Source: Synchiropus splendidus (Eukaryota > Chordata > Actinopteri > Syngnathiformes > Callionymidae). From it: DNA of 64,000 nucleotides. The notes below the pieces were generated by a model. The model was not told the origin of the DNA. It worked only from the letters and a program-made list of their open reading frames with translations, and did no database searches. Where the stretch lies: contig NC_071334.1 in the NCBI RefSeq assembly GCF_027744825.2, forward strand, positions 7,448,437 through 7,512,436, given 5' to 3'. Positions within the stretch are counted from its first letter, which is position 1. Each line of letters opens with the position of its first letter. A program made the position numbers and the translations under genes. Shown one piece after another: positions 1-11,689 of the stretch.

Positions 1-179
1 AGAGTTTCTCTCCCTAATGTCTGTATTCATGTCCTGACAAAGCTGTTCTGTTCTGCAAATCTCATGAATATGAGTGTCACTTATTGCTGCCCTGTTTTTG
101 TTTTGACTATTATCATTTAAAGATTCTGTTGTCTTTTCATCGTAACTGACAACCCAAAAGGTTGCGGGTCTGCTATGAA

Positions 180-300
180 CTTGGGTCCATTTTTCTCCTT
201 GAGCTTACCTGGATCTCCTCCAGGCACTCCAGTTTCCTCCCACAAACATAGGTTACCAAATAGGTGTGTTTGACTGCTGACCTGCCCACAGTTGCGCATC
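180..300. repeat. Dispersed repeat fragment (copy 1)
   Basis: This stretch has the 'ctccaggcactccagtttcctccca' type core, shared with a second copy near 20758-20830 ('cgggcactctggtttcctcccc'). I read it as an old dispersed repeat fragment. The short open frame across it has no recognisable domain. Confidence 0.5.
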
Positions 301-2174
301 TCTTGCTTGTTGTTGGAATAGACTCTCTGAAAATGAATAAAAATAAATCTCTAACGACAAAACTTTTTTACCCCTATTCCTTCCTTAATGGTCCATCTAA
401 ACCCTCGATGTAGCTCTCAAAACCAAGTGTAGAAATAGGACACCCCTTAAATGCAGATACGCCCTCAGACAGTGGGGGCAGCATTATGCAATAGGAGAGT
501 TTAGTCTGTCAATTCAGAAGTAGAAGAATGATACTGACAAAAGACTGCAAAATAAAAGTAAATGTCATGCAACAATGAGGTAAATAATCCATAAAATGGG
601 CTATGATCATACAATGGTTATCATAACATACTGTATATCACTCCATTAGAAAGAAAATACTTACAGTTGTAGCTCGCTTTCTTCGCCGCTTTGGATGCCA
701 TAGTTTTAGCTGAAAATATGCAAAACATAATGGGTAGTCTGGGTATTCCTCAATCCCAATGTAGGAGCCAGCAAATCTCAAAATTTGCTTTTGCCAAGGC
801 TGCCTGGTTGTTTTCAGCATGATAGAATTATATTACCCCCAACTCCACCACCTCCCTCAGCCAAGTGACACCTTCAGTGTCCGGGGTAAAACAGGAAATT
901 CCGACATCAATAACTAACTAAAAACAAGGGATGCAACTAGTTACAGTATTATTCTGATCTATTAATTTTCATAGTGTGTTTGCGGTCCCTTTGCTCTTGA
1001 CTTCATATGAACTGAGTTTTATATTTCTCAAAAGTACAACAGCAACACTAAAGAAAAATGATTAATTTTAGAATTTCAATTATTAAATTGGGGGGAGAGA
1101 GTTGTATGTCCATTTTCTTTTTTTAGACAATACGAATATTTGTCTCCTGTGCGATAAACAAGTGGCTTTTGAATTATGTAGGTTGGAATTTAAGTATTCG
1201 GATGTTATTGTTCCAACTCCTAGGTTTGTATTGTACGAAATTATCGTGAAACAAAACGTTGGGAGAAAAAAAAGCTACAAGGGAGGAAAAAGCAGCGCGC
1301 GTGCAGCTTTTAATGTGAAACCGATGAATTATTCATGTTTTTTAAGTGTTTAGCTAACTCAAAAAAGACACACCAAAGTACAGACAGGACAGCTTTCAAG
1401 TGCACATGACTTAAGGCTACATATGAACTCAATGAAGGAGACTGAAAGCAGAGATTTGGATTCGTGAACCAGCTCAGCTCGGGTGAGTATCAAATGGAAC
1501 CGGCCGCTTCGAGTTCCACACAGTCAGGTGGATTGAAAATGATACGATTCCCTCGACCTCCCACCATCAACTTAATACAACAAGTCAGTTAAGACGCAGG
1601 GAAAAATAGTGAGGGAGGTCCGCTGCACTCGCGCAAACGCTACTCTATAGAAGCGCGGCTCCCTCTAGTGGCTGTTTGTGGGGACTGCAGTTTGCGCATG
1701 AACTTTGTGGCACCCGCATCTCCACCAACCCGTAAGATCTTGTCATGAGAAGAGGCGTGCCGTGTTGGTTTCTATGATTTATTTGAGTCACAACAGTTCA
1801 CAGGTAGCACACGTGGATTTCTGCCTAATGGAAAACCCGCTCCGGTGTCTATATATTGACACATACATCGTCAGTCGCTACGGCAATCACATTAGGACAC
1901 AATACAATACAATTCTCACTACAGAGCTCGTCGAGGGAATTCAGAGCGAAGCCGGCCAAGTTTACAACGAAGCATCAGATGAATTTATTGATGACGGCCT
2001 TTCTGGGCCGCTCCATGGAAGAGGTATGTGAAAGCCACAGCAAGGAAGTTCAGGCCGTCAAGCTGTATGTTGCAAAAAAACGGACATATTTCGATAGTTG
2101 CTCTCCAGGTATGAACATAAAAATGATGTCAACCAGGCAGGTTTCAATTGCAGAACAAAAAGGAAAACAAACCT
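301..2174. other. No supported gene
   Basis: This AT-rich stretch has only short open frames, with no recognisable domain or exon pattern. Two overlapping plus frames at about 1705-2179 have no homology I recognise and run into an LTR-like sequence at 2175. The phrase 'tgtccggggtaaaa' near 877 recurs near 39900, suggesting a shared unclassified repeat. Confidence 0.5.
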
Positions 2175-2305
2175 TGTAATATCAGGCTTCCAATGAGGCA
2201 TGACGACAAAGAGTCTTTTAGAATCAGTCGTTTAACTGATCACAAGAGCTTCTCAGAAGACGGGTTTCTCATCCTTGTTGCCATACACACATACGTCATC
2301 ACGCA
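2175..2305 (-). repeat. Diverged solo-LTR-like sequence of the 7656-10612 Gypsy family
   Basis: It starts 'tgtaatatcaggcttccaa', identical to the edge of the LTR at 7656, and ends with 'cacatacgtcatcacg', like that LTR's other edge. The middle is shorter and diverged. It lies just beyond the stop codon of the membrane-protein gene at 2334-3980, so it may form part of that gene's 3' UTR. Confidence 0.6.
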
Positions 2306-2333
2306 ACCACCCTGAACCCGTCTCCAAAGCAAG

Positions 2334-3678
2334 TCAAAGAGCGCCCTCCTCCTCAGGCGACCCTACTCTTTGTGGGCCCGAGACGCTGTGTAAGCGTTTG
2401 CGTCCTTTGTTCCATTGGCAGATCAGCCGAGCCACAGCCAGAATGAACGTCACAACCAGAATGAACGTCACAACCAGAATGAACGCGATCAGACCGGTAC
2501 GTCCTCGCTGTTCTGAAAAGCAAAGAGAGCGTGATTAAGCGACTAGATACACCAAAGAGGTTCTAATTTTAGAGGTTTGAAACACAGCATTTTGAGCTCC
2601 ATCATTGGAGTTCATGGATACAGCACATTTCCACAGCAGCGATAAGAGTTTACTCAGTAGTTTTCCTTACATGAATGTGAGTTCTATTTAAAGTGACACT
2701 TGCTCTCATCCTCAACACCAGCACGACTGGTGAACCGTCAGTGATAGATCAAGAAATCAACGAGAAGTTCCTTCCACTCTTCACAGGAAGCTGAGAAGCA
2801 TCTGCATTCTGATCGTACAAAAATGATTCACCTCCCTTTGACTTCCAAAGTTCTTCTAGACAGACTCGGCCTCTTTGGTCCCTCCCCCTCTGAGGGGGGT
2901 GTATGGAAGGCTGACATCGATACCGCACTGATGTACTTCAAATTTTGTAGCATGTAGCCAGCATTTTTGCTTAAGGCTCCACTGTGACTATATATATATA
3001 TATATATTTGGTTATTTTTAAAGGAGCCGTTTCGGGAGATCTTCAAGGGGCTCTCATTGACATGAAGTGGATTTACCAACAAGTGATCAATGCAAATAAA
3101 TAACAGCAGCAGATGAAGTGGAACGACGAATTGGTCAAACGTGTGTCGTGTCTGTGAGGAGGGTGGAGGTTGATAGAAAAAAGATTCCAGACTCACCAGC
3201 AGTTGTGGCAGGCTTGCACTTCTCTGGGAGGAAAACAACAAACTGTTTAGACTCATCCAAGCATGTTCTCAGTCAGAGAAACAGATAACAATGATAGAAA
3301 CCCTTAAGTAGGTTTGGTTCTTCACCATTTACGAACCTTCATCAAATTTCAGTTTCTTGGGCTCCGTAGAGGTCGAGCTGTTGCCCTGAAACGAAGGAAT
3401 GTAAAGTGAGCGATGAATCGTCGGTTTCACATGCAGATGAGTGGCTTCTTACGATAAAACTCTCGCATGAGAAGGTGATCCCATCCTGCCAGCTCTTCAG
3501 GTGCAAGGACTGTTTGCTGCAGTTGTGAGCCAAAGTCATGTCATAGACACAATTAGTGTCACAGATGACAAGGTTCTGAAAAACAAATGGAACCATGTGA
3601 ATAACTGTGCTTCTTGAAATCACAGCATGGTGGCGCTATCTATCTATCTATCTATCTGTCTGTCTGTCTGTCTATCTA

Positions 3679-3750
<72 letters not shown>

Positions 3751-3980
3751 CATCCATCCATTCAGCACCCTTCTTCATCCTCTGCTTGCTGTGCACCTGT
3801 TGCCTTTGCGTACGCTGTCGCTCACCTTGCTATTGAGCCACTGGCCATGCTGATGTTTCTCAGGTAGAGTGAAGAGCTCCACTGATCCATCAGCGAGACG
3901 AGTGCAGTTGCCAATCGGGGGATCAGGAGAAGCAGAGGAGGGTGGAGTCCCTGTTGCTTGAAGAACCCCCAGCAACAGAA
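2334..3980 (-). CDS. Small single-pass membrane protein, paralog A (exons 2-6; exon 1 not found)
   Basis: I do not recognise the family. Exons on the minus strand: 3980-3826, 3575-3453, 3385-3337, 3223-3197 and 2512-2334. Phases chain without a stop and end at TGA 2336-2334. Exon 2 opens in the signal-peptide core (LLLGVLQATG), then NCT. Exon 3 (41 codons) has VICD and an NC(S) sequon. A short exon brings KC. The last exon encodes one strongly hydrophobic helix, a basic stop-transfer (RLICQWNKGRKR) and an acidic tail of about 25 residues. Exon order, phases and the 123-nt exon 3 match the gene at 16404-19438. The opposite-strand frame reaching 4050 lacks an ATG. An acceptor (gtctttgcag) ends just before 3980, so a first exon in phase 1 must lie at higher coordinates. 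The donor after 3337 (gttcg) is weak. A type I surface protein is inferred from this topology. Confidence 0.72.
2441..2486 (-). repeat. 18-bp tandem repeat inside the transmembrane exon
   Basis: The unit 'gaatgaacgtcacaacca' occurs at 2441-2458 and 2459-2476, then partly again. On the coding strand it gives FILVVT-FILVVT-FILAVA, so the membrane helix is built from a six-residue repeat. The paralog at 19191-19438 has a normal, non-repeated helix. Confidence 0.85.
2988..3007. repeat. (TA)n microsatellite
   Basis: A short pure TA run in intron 5 of the membrane-protein gene. Confidence 0.9.
3636..3760. repeat. (CTAT)n/(CTGT)n compound microsatellite
   Basis: Tetranucleotide repeats of two related units in intron 2 of the minus-strand gene. 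The overlapping 'SIYLSIYL' frames are products of the repeat, not genes. Confidence 0.95.
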
Positions 3981-4060
3981 CTGCAAAGACGACATGTAGA
4001 ACCTTCACACTTGTTACAGACTTGTTACACCTGATGGTTTTGTCGCACAAACGCAGCTAA

Positions 4061-4888
4061 ACTAGATAGTAAGGTAATAAAGGCTATTGATGATGATGTT
4101 GATGATCATTTCAACAGCAACACAACTATACCAAACGGAAACATTAACTGCAGTGAACCTGCGTTAAGTCAGCTCCATATTGACAGATTCAACTTTTGTG
4201 GGTTAATAAGTCCTGAAGACAATAATTAAAAAAACCAAACACTGCAACATTCAATCCTAAGTGACTCTAGTTAAGAATTACACCTTATTTCTTGGGAAAA
4301 AATGCACCATTCGCTCTTTAGGAGGGAAAATACATGTATGACAGTCATCAATATTTTCATCCAATTTTCATGCAAATTTTGTAATAGCTCTGTAATTACA
4401 TGATTGATGGTCACCATATTCACGTCACTTATAAAGGACCTCGCCATGGAATTACTACAGCAAATAGTTTCTCAGATTTCTGTTCTCAATATCTTTCACA
4501 AATGTGTTCATCAAACTTTCATACATATTTTGTAATAGCTCTGTAATTACAGCATTGCTGGTCGCCATATTCGTATAATGAAGGAGTCGCTTATTTCCAC
4601 ACGTTGCGCGCCGTCTTGTCATCTGTCTGCAGAGAGAGCTGTAGAATACATCCAGACATCGCGATTGACGCCTTCGTTTAAGATCCGACTGTAGTCGATA
4701 GAGCATGTAGCAGTGACTCGAAAGAGCGAAGATAAGTGTCCTAAAACGTTAACATTATTGATTTTTAAGCCGCGAAAGTCGAATCTGTCAACATCGAGCC
4801 AACGTCACGCAGCTCTGAAGCTAAAGCGAAAACTTCACAGCTGCGATAGGCAGCATGTCTTCCACAACATACCTCGCTACTATTCTAT
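4061..4888. repeat. Imperfect 151-bp tandem duplication; otherwise no gene
   Basis: The string 'gtaatagctctgtaattaca' occurs at 4381 and again at 4532, with similar flanks ('catattcacgtcac' and 'catattcgtataat'). This indicates an old tandem duplication about 151 bp apart. The minus frame at 4455-4706 overlaps one copy and is not credible as a gene. Confidence 0.55.
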
Positions 4889-5185
4889 TCAACTGCTTCT
4901 GAGATCAAAAAGCAGTGCAAGAGGATTTCCTAAGTCAAACTTCGGCTGCTTGGCTGCAGTGGCTCGTCCAGCGGCGTCAGTCGGGGGAACCTGAGCAGCG
5001 TCTGCTTCGGCCTCTTTTTCCAGAGCTTGGTCGATGGACGCGTGCACTTTCTGAAGATGTTTCGCCAGATGGGAATCGCTCGTTTTGACGTGCATTGTGT
5101 TTTCGAGCCTCCACAGAGCTTGCACGCCACTATAAATATTTATCTCGTCTTTTACAGCTAAAAAAGAAAAATTCACGTCCACCAC
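4889..5185 (-). pseudogene. hAT-type transposase N-terminus (BED finger remnant)
   Basis: Two overlapping minus frames together give a BED-like finger. One frame supplies ACKLCGG (the Cys pair); the other supplies HLAKHLQKVH (the His pair), followed by an acidic linker and KQPKFDLG, a phrase typical of ZBED/hAT transposases. A frameshift between the Cys and His halves shows decay. No hAT catalytic core or dimerisation domain follows, so this is a 5' fragment. Family assignment is from motif recognition. Confidence 0.55.
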
Positions 5186-7650
5186 GGAAGCTTTTCATGC
5201 AACTTTATTATATTATATATTTTAATGAATTTATTTATTTTTTGCCAAAATTACGTGTGTGGCAGAAGTTTGTAAATTTGTTTAAAATGTTGTAAATGTT
5301 GTAAATGTTTTGTTATTTGTAAAATTGTCCCAAGACTGTCAATTTGAATCCGAGTTTGTCATCAGTTTGTAAATGTGGTTTGCGCCTCTCATCCGGTGGC
5401 ATATACGACATTTAAACCGTGTATAAAATACAAAATATACAACATATATCACTGTTGATGACATCATGACTTGCATGATGAAAACAATAGCAGCGGAGGG
5501 GCCAACCGTAGTTTCAAACATGATTTTTACAGTATAATATGTGTTCCCCTTATGCCCGTCATTAATCCTGTCATTTGAATATACTGTCATAATAAAACAG
5601 TTACTATACTCTCTATGTACTATATTCGATTCGGTGACCTTTTAATTCGGTTACATCTTAGTGAACTATATTTTATTCTCGACATTCCTCTATGTCTGTT
5701 ATTCCGCGCTCCGTTACTCTTGTCACCAGTATCACGCAGAAATGTCATCACTGACCGGGCTATGACTTTTTTTTCAACTTGAAATCATGCATGACTTTAA
5801 CTAAACTCGATTCTGCCCTTCAAAATAACATTTTAAAGGCATGGTCTTACCTCACGTTATTACATACGAATGGACACCGTTTATACTTTATAAGTGGGGT
5901 GGAATAACTCAACATGTCAGTATTTATTTATACATATGATATTTAAAATAGCCATCTGTAAAGGTGTGGAGTACATGTCGTGGTAATAAGCAGTCGGTTT
6001 TAAGTCACGTGCAGTTAAGAATGAATAAATGCTATTATTAACTTGGGCAACTGTGAGATAGGGAAATGCTGCTGATAATAATACTGTCTTAAATGGTTTA
6101 ATCTTTAAAACGTCCGTTTGGTCTCTGGGCTCCGAGTCAAAATCGCCGTTCTCGTCAGCGGCAGGCGGATGGAGAGACTAAACACGGTTTAGACGCGTGT
6201 TCATCGGTCGGGATCGAGGAAAGCGACACTCATGAAAATGTCCACAAATCAAAGGAATGTCGCAGCGGACACCGACAGACCTGAAGCCATTTTCTGCGCG
6301 GACAATGTCGCGTGTATGAAAATGTACAGACATGAATGCGTCAATCAATCATCTTCACCTGAGCGGTGGTCGGGCCTTCGGCCTGCGCTGAAAATCTACA
6401 GCAAGGCCTCGAAATAAATGCTGAAGATTCGGATGACTAGAAGCATTCTGTGTGTGTGCGTGTGTGCAACAACCGCAATTACCGATTAAGATGGGCAGCA
6501 TTGTCACACAACCACACGTTCGAAATCGAAGTACAAAGAGAAGCTTCCTGACAGCCAGAACGGATGAGCTCCACCGAATGAATGACGCTGTCGACACCTG
6601 TAAGCGTGATTCCGTCTGGTTCTTTCTCAAACACACTTTGTTGTTGAAGTAGAGCCTGTAGCTGACGCGTGTCTTCCGAGATGCGAAACTATCCACAGTT
6701 ATTTCCTTTGATACGATTTATTAAATCCTTCATTTGGTGATAACAAAAACAACTGCAGTATTCCAAACAAAAATAACAGTAGCACGGTCAAAAACTAGTA
6801 TGCTCCTCACGCTTCCTTAGCACTTTTCCAACGTCAACACGCACACACGTCACGTCACGTCGCATACGAGAAGTCACACCACTCATCCACCGTGCACACA
6901 CACACAGAATGACTCTAACAACACCCGTTACCAAAGGAACAACCACCGGGTTGGTGCTTCATTCAATTCGACAACAGTGGGCGGTACGACCTCGTCAGAG
7001 CTGCGACGCCTGAGTCGTGAAGCTCCCAAATTCCATTTCCATGTCACTCTCGTGCAGTCCTTCTCATCTGCAATACTTTCGTTTTTCTTTTCTTTAATGT
7101 TAACAAGGATACAATGTATGAGATGTAGTTGTGACAATTCTATAGAGAAATGATACTATTTACAGAGGTGGCGATGAGTTGGGGGGCGCAAACAGAAAAT
7201 AATGGAGAAGCGCTACTCTAGTGTCTCCAGAACTCCCTTACCCTAAATACCGTTGATCATGAATGTAGATACCTTTTTTTTAAGTTTAGTTTCACATGAA
7301 TCACTGACACTCAACAAATGTATTGCGTAGGCGCAAAGTCCGCGGCGGGATTTGAACGCGCACTCGGTAAAAATCTTGCGTGGAAGTTACATCCAGTTGT
7401 CAAAGATCGGTCCAACCATTCCTTCCAAAAATGATAAATACCGTCTTGTTGGAGCCGATAAACTTAAGATATTGTATTTACCTCGTCAGCTGGGGTCCAG
7501 AGGTTATGTGACTTTCTCTGACGCGTTGAATAAATCCATGAACTACAGACCAGGAAATTGGCTCTGCAGACACAGACCTGTGTCACCCAGGGTGCCGCTC
7601 CCACGCGCACGATACTATCTGTCCAGGCAAGGAGGGGCTGAGGAGGCTTG
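5186..7650. other. No supported gene
   Basis: Frames up to 113 codons exist (for example minus 6355-6696), but none shows a recognisable domain, signal peptide or exon chain. Exon 1 of the minus-strand membrane-protein gene could lie here. I looked for an ATG followed by a phase-1 donor and found no convincing candidate. Confidence 0.5.
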
Positions 7651-7655
7651 CTTCC

Positions 7656-7814
7656 TGTAATATCAGGCTTCCAAGGAGGCAGGACGACCACGGTCTTCGT
7701 TGAATCAGTTCTTTAATCAAAGTTAACACACAGACTGACCTTCAAACGACCGCGGTTCTCTCATACTCGAACGTCAACACGCATTCGCATATACACATAC
7801 GTCATTACGTGACA
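7656..7814 (-). repeat. 3' LTR of the Gypsy element
   Basis: This is a complete short LTR of 159 bp. It shares 'ggttctctcatactcgaacg' and flanking sequence with 10518-10612, and its far edge with the solo copy at 2175. It is bordered by the polypurine tract on one side and the CTTCC target duplication on the other. Confidence 0.85.
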
Positions 7815-7874
7815 TCCCCCTCTTTTTGAGTCTCAACATTATTTCTTTCTTGAATGACCAGTTTCATGAAAATA

Positions 7875-8520
7875 TTATTTTCCAACACAACACATAAAAC
7901 ACATTCTCAGTGATAACATTACTTTTTCAATGAACTCTACCAGAGAACTATCACTATAATATTCATTCTCTATACCTAACTGGTAGTCTAATTTGTCTTC
8001 CAGATCACGTACATCTGTATGACTCAGGAACTGGACAGTTTTCTGCGGAGACCTCAGTGAGCTTGCTACTTTGTGACTGATCACTTTTCTGACTCTCTGA
8101 CTCCAAACTTCCACCAACATCTTGGTCGACCTCTCTTGGAAAAACTTTCTCTGACGTTCTTCTCAGAAACTTCCTGTTTCTCCTGTAGGTACTGATGTCA
8201 GGTGTTAGACCAAGAAAATATTTTGGCTGTTCGTGTCGACGTAGTACTACAGCGGGTCAAAGTCAGAACCTCTATGATGGCAAAGGTCTGTTCCTACTTT
8301 TTCCCAGTGTCTTTGTGGTATAGGATGTGAAGTCAGTGGTTCTCTTGAGTTCCTGTTCCTGTTTTCATTACAGGTAGCTCACTTAGAGACCAACTCCTCT
8401 ATTTGACTTCCCATGCTTGGCCAAAACAAAACAACTCTGGCCCACTTCACTATTCCAAGTGTGACTGGTGTATTTTTTTCAGCATTTCTTGTCTCAGCTG
8501 ATTTGGGACTATTAGTTTAG
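7875..8520 (-). pseudogene. Integrase remnants of the Gypsy element
   Basis: Separated minus-strand pieces are readable in order: VLFWPSMGSQIEEL (end of the zinc-binding domain), HWEKVGTDL (start of the catalytic core, with the first Asp), and the C-terminal phrase RSGRQIRLPVRYRE followed by a stop. Nearly all the catalytic core is missing between the second and third pieces, so no active integrase could be made. Confidence 0.7.
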
Positions 8521-8532
8521 CTCCTTTGAACA

Positions 8533-9639
8533 TCAATCCATCTGAGTGAGTGATTTCATCCCTGAATGTCCAATATGCGAGAACGTCTGATGGTGTGGAA
8601 CTTTTCTTTTCTGGCCAACCTCTTTGTGTGACTGTGAGAGTTCAGGGTCCTCAGCTGACATTTTTCTGAATGCTTCCAGTTTTTCATTTGAGACAGGAAG
8701 CTGACTGGTGAGCAGCTTAAGTTCCTCAAAACTTTTCTGCTGAGCATCTTCCCAGTGCCATTCTATATCTCCCTCTAGCAGCAGTCTTAAAGGGGCACTG
8801 ACATCTGACAAATTTGGAATAAACTTTGCCAGATACTGAACCATTCCCATGAACCTTTGCAGTTCAGTCTTGCACTGTGGTGGAGGAAGCTCTGTCACGG
8901 CTCTCACTTTCTCTTCATCCAGTTTCAGACCATCAGCACAGAGGACATGTCCAATGTATTTGATTTCTGTGGTTCTGATGATGCATTTGTCTGCTCATCT
9001 TTGGTTTCTCCCTGGACCAGCAAACCATCTGTGATGTTCACCACACCATCCAGATCTTCAATCATCTGGGCCACTGCTCTTTGGACACTTCTGGTGCAGA
9101 GGAAATTCCAAACTGCATTCTCTTGAATCTAATCGGCCAATCGGAGTGTTGAACGTGCATAGTTTGGGACTTTGGTCATCCAGTTTTATTTGCCAAATTC
9201 CTCGATTTGCATCCAGAACTGAGAAGTATTTAGCATTTGGCATTCTAGACACAACTTCTTCCACTGTCAGTAATGGATAATGTTCTCTTTTTATGGCTAT
9301 ATTCAAATCTTTTGGGTCCATGCAGATTCAAGTTTTATTTGGTGTCACAACAGTCACCATGCAGTTGACCCTCTCTGTTGGTTCTGTCTGTCTCTCGATG
9401 ATGCCCATTTTTTCCATGCGGTGAAGCTCCTCCATGACTCTCTCCTTAATAGCAACTGGAATCTTTCTGGGAGCATGAACCACAGGTTTTACTGTTGACT
9501 CTATTTCAATATGGTACTTGCCAGCTAAGCAGCCCAAACCTTCAAAAAGATCTTCGTAATCCTTGAGACAGATACTCTCTCTTCCAAGTTCATGAACCTT
9601 CTTTATCTTGCCAAGCTTCTGGCAGGTAGAAGCACCCAC
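8533..9639 (-). pseudogene. Gypsy reverse transcriptase, broken
   Basis: Minus frames 9639-9328, 9321-9058 and 8907-8533 form one RT separated by frameshifts. They contain the leader (PRKIPVAIKERV, MEKMGIIE), the palm start (MDPKDLNIAIKREHYPLLT, YFSVLDANRGIWQI) and the thumb/connection part (FMGMVQYLAKFIPNLSD, APLRLLLE). The region that should hold the YxDD motif is corrupted at about 8940-9050. It lies between protease and integrase in normal pol order. Confidence 0.85.
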
Positions 9640-9860
9640 GATGGCTGGTACACCTCCTTAGTTATCTCAAACTCAATACTGTGCTTCTTTCCTTTGTATT
9701 CACATGCCAGAGATTTCCTGCCCTGCGGTGTTATTCTTTGTCCAGAGAAGGTCACCAGTTTGCTGTTGGTTGTCTTGAGGTGTCTTTTTAGATTCAAAGA
9801 TTCATATGTTTTCATCGACATAGTGTTGCAGTCAGCTCCTGTATCGAGTTTGAATTTCAC
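9603..9860 (-). pseudogene. Gypsy retropepsin-like aspartic protease
   Basis: The frame opens with KFKLDTGADCNTMS, the DTG active-site loop of a retroviral-type aspartic protease, followed by the expected beta-rich segment. It overlaps the start of the RT frame, so gag-pro-pol continuity is broken by frameshifts. It follows the CCHC knuckle region directly. Confidence 0.8.
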
Positions 9861-9875
9861 ACATATTATTTATTC

Positions 9876-10474
9876 TCAAGTTTTCTGTCCATCTTTCTTT
9901 ATTTGCCTCTTTGTTGTCCATGACTTTGATGTGCTTTTCTTGATACACTTGAACGGTACCCATGAACCCATGATGATGTCTTCTGGTTGATTGTTTTCAA
10001 CAATGTGGACTTTCCTCCCACTCTGTCGATTTGGGGTTCTGCACATTTTTGCAAAATGATTTTTTCTTTTACATAATTTGCAAACTTGACCCATTACCGG
10101 ACACTTGTCTCTTTCATGCACATATCCACATCTGTTGCATTCTGCATTCTTTTGGCTTGCAGCTTTTCCATGGACATTTTTTGAACTTTGTTAACTTCTG
10201 ATTCTTCCGTGAGTGCTTTGACTTGGCTCGACGTTATTTCACTAGCTCGACAAATGCTCACTGCTTTCTCCAGAGTCAGATCTGCCTCTCTCAACAGTCT
10301 GCCTCTGACTTGATCATTGGTTATTCCACACACAACTCTGTCCCTGACGAGGGAATCGTGAAGCTGACCAAATTTGCAGTCTTTAGCTTTGTTTTTCAAA
10401 TCCATGACATATGCATCTGTTGTCTCTGACGGTTTCTGTGACCTTGTGAAAAACATATGTCTGATGTACGGCAA
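9876..10474 (-). pseudogene. Gypsy gag with CCHC zinc knuckle
   Basis: Two overlapping minus frames (10474-10094 and 10121-9876). The first reads as a capsid/retrotransposon-gag helical region (FFTRSQKPSETTDAYVMDLK). The second has CKLCKRKNHFAKMC, a CCHC nucleic-acid-binding knuckle. The gag N-terminus is missing, since the frame starts close to the broken 5' LTR. Confidence 0.8.
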
Positions 10475-10517
10475 GTTTTTTCATGGCTCACAGTATTCTT
10501 GAAACTTTCTTTTCAAT

Positions 10518-10612
10518 ACGTCGACACAGAGACTGACCTTCAAACAACCGGGGTTCTCTCATACTCGAACGTCAACACGTATTCGCATATACATATACGT
10601 CATTGCGTGACA
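10518..10612 (-). repeat. Partial 5' LTR of the Gypsy element
   Basis: About 95 bp match the outer part of the 3' LTR, including 'ggttctctcatactcgaacg' and the terminal 'gtgaca'. The inner 60 or so bases are absent, so a deletion joins this LTR directly to gag. Confidence 0.8.
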
Positions 10613-10617
10613 CTTCC

Positions 10618-11680
10618 TGTATTTCAAACAGCATGTGAACTAAACTACTCAAAAACTAATGAAAATGCAATAAGTGCAGGATAATACAACGAGCATGTAC
10701 ATGTCAGATATGATGCAATGGGACGACATATTTGTTACAGGTTCTGTCGGTTTTATTTGGCATGTGCACAGGTGTTTCGTTGGGCCTGGTGCTCCAGGAC
10801 TTAAGCTGCCGATCACCGATACCAATCACATGGATAGACAATGAATTTGTTAAGCATCAAAATGAGACCTTCTGTGGACATGTGTGTAAAAAAATGAACC
10901 ATAAAATCATTTTAATTCAGACACGTTTTTATATACCTTTTCAAGGTGGCAAAAATAGAAAAACCTTGCAGAACGCAGCAACTATTCTTTCAAAAGGACA
11001 AGTGAAAAACATTGTCTTCGATGTGAGACGTCTCAGTTTGGTGAATCTCTCGAGACTTTGCTATGTCAGTGAAATATTTACATACTGGCCGCTTGTAGCG
11101 GGACTCCAAGACAGAGAGCACTGCATTTATGAAAGTTTCCTCGCTGAACGTTTTCTGAACTTTAAGATTCAGGTAGCAAACGAACGCTGCACCCGCCTCC
11201 GGATCTGGTCGTTTCCGCGTAAACACCATGTGAGAAAGGCTGGTCATTGAGCTCAGTGAAATTAATGATTATTTCTTGGACAATTTGCTTAGCGTTCAGA
11301 ATGTCAGCTTGGAGCGTCGGGTGTTGCTAAGCTAAGCTAAACAGCCTGCGATACGATAGCTTTGCTGCACCTTAAAGTCATAGAGTACAGTTACATGCAG
11401 AGAGAAGCCCAACTAAGGCAATAGTTTGTGGAAGGATGGGTTGGTTTTTTCTGTTTGTCTGTCTGTGTTAAATATAACTTGACAAGTTATGGACGGCTTT
11501 GCATGAAAGTTCCAGGAAATGAAGGAAACAAACTTGTTAAACCTTTCCTGTCTCCGCACCGGACCGTGGTCGGATGTCACAGGGGAGGTGTTCACTCCTA
11601 CAACACTGCTCCAACTCTGGATAGCATTCTAAACAATGCACCCCAGCAACTCCATACAAAATAAAACAGGTGGGCAACCC
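10618..11680. other. Unassigned interval with two long overlapping open frames
   Basis: A plus frame (10732-11250, 172 codons, no ATG at its 5' end) and a minus frame (11247-10990, 85 codons, starting at ATG) overlap in antisense. The minus frame reads like a folded domain (YLNLKVQKTFSEETFINAVL, then LESRYK), but I cannot name it. I see no linked exons for either. It may be transposon-derived. Confidence 0.3.
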
Positions 11681-11689
11681 TCATTACTT

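Larger units (their letters stand above)
7656..10612 (-). mobile_element. Gypsy/Ty3-type LTR retrotransposon, internally deleted
   Basis: The element is flanked by an exact CTTCC duplication (7651-7655 and 10613-10617). Its edges are the LTR ends (TGTAAT...GTGACA as read on plus). Reading on the minus strand: a partial 5' LTR, gag with a CCHC knuckle, retropepsin, reverse transcriptase, pieces of integrase, a polypurine tract (revcomp of 'tccccctcttttt' at 7815) and the 3' LTR (7656-7814). At about 3 kb it is far shorter than a full element of this class. Deletions removed the inner part of the 5' LTR with its primer-binding site, the RNase H region, and most of the integrase core. Many frameshifts and stops make it non-coding now. 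Confidence 0.88.

Noticed and set aside
3607..3867. Three overlapping frames of Ser-Ile-Tyr-Leu repeats
   Set aside because: They are translations of a CTAT/CTGT microsatellite in all three frames. The same applies at 51216-51413 and 61106-61468.
3984..4050. Extension of the minus-strand membrane protein to 4050
   Set aside because: The upstream codons lack an ATG, and a good acceptor (gtctttgcag) ends at 3981, matching the exon 2 start of the paralog.
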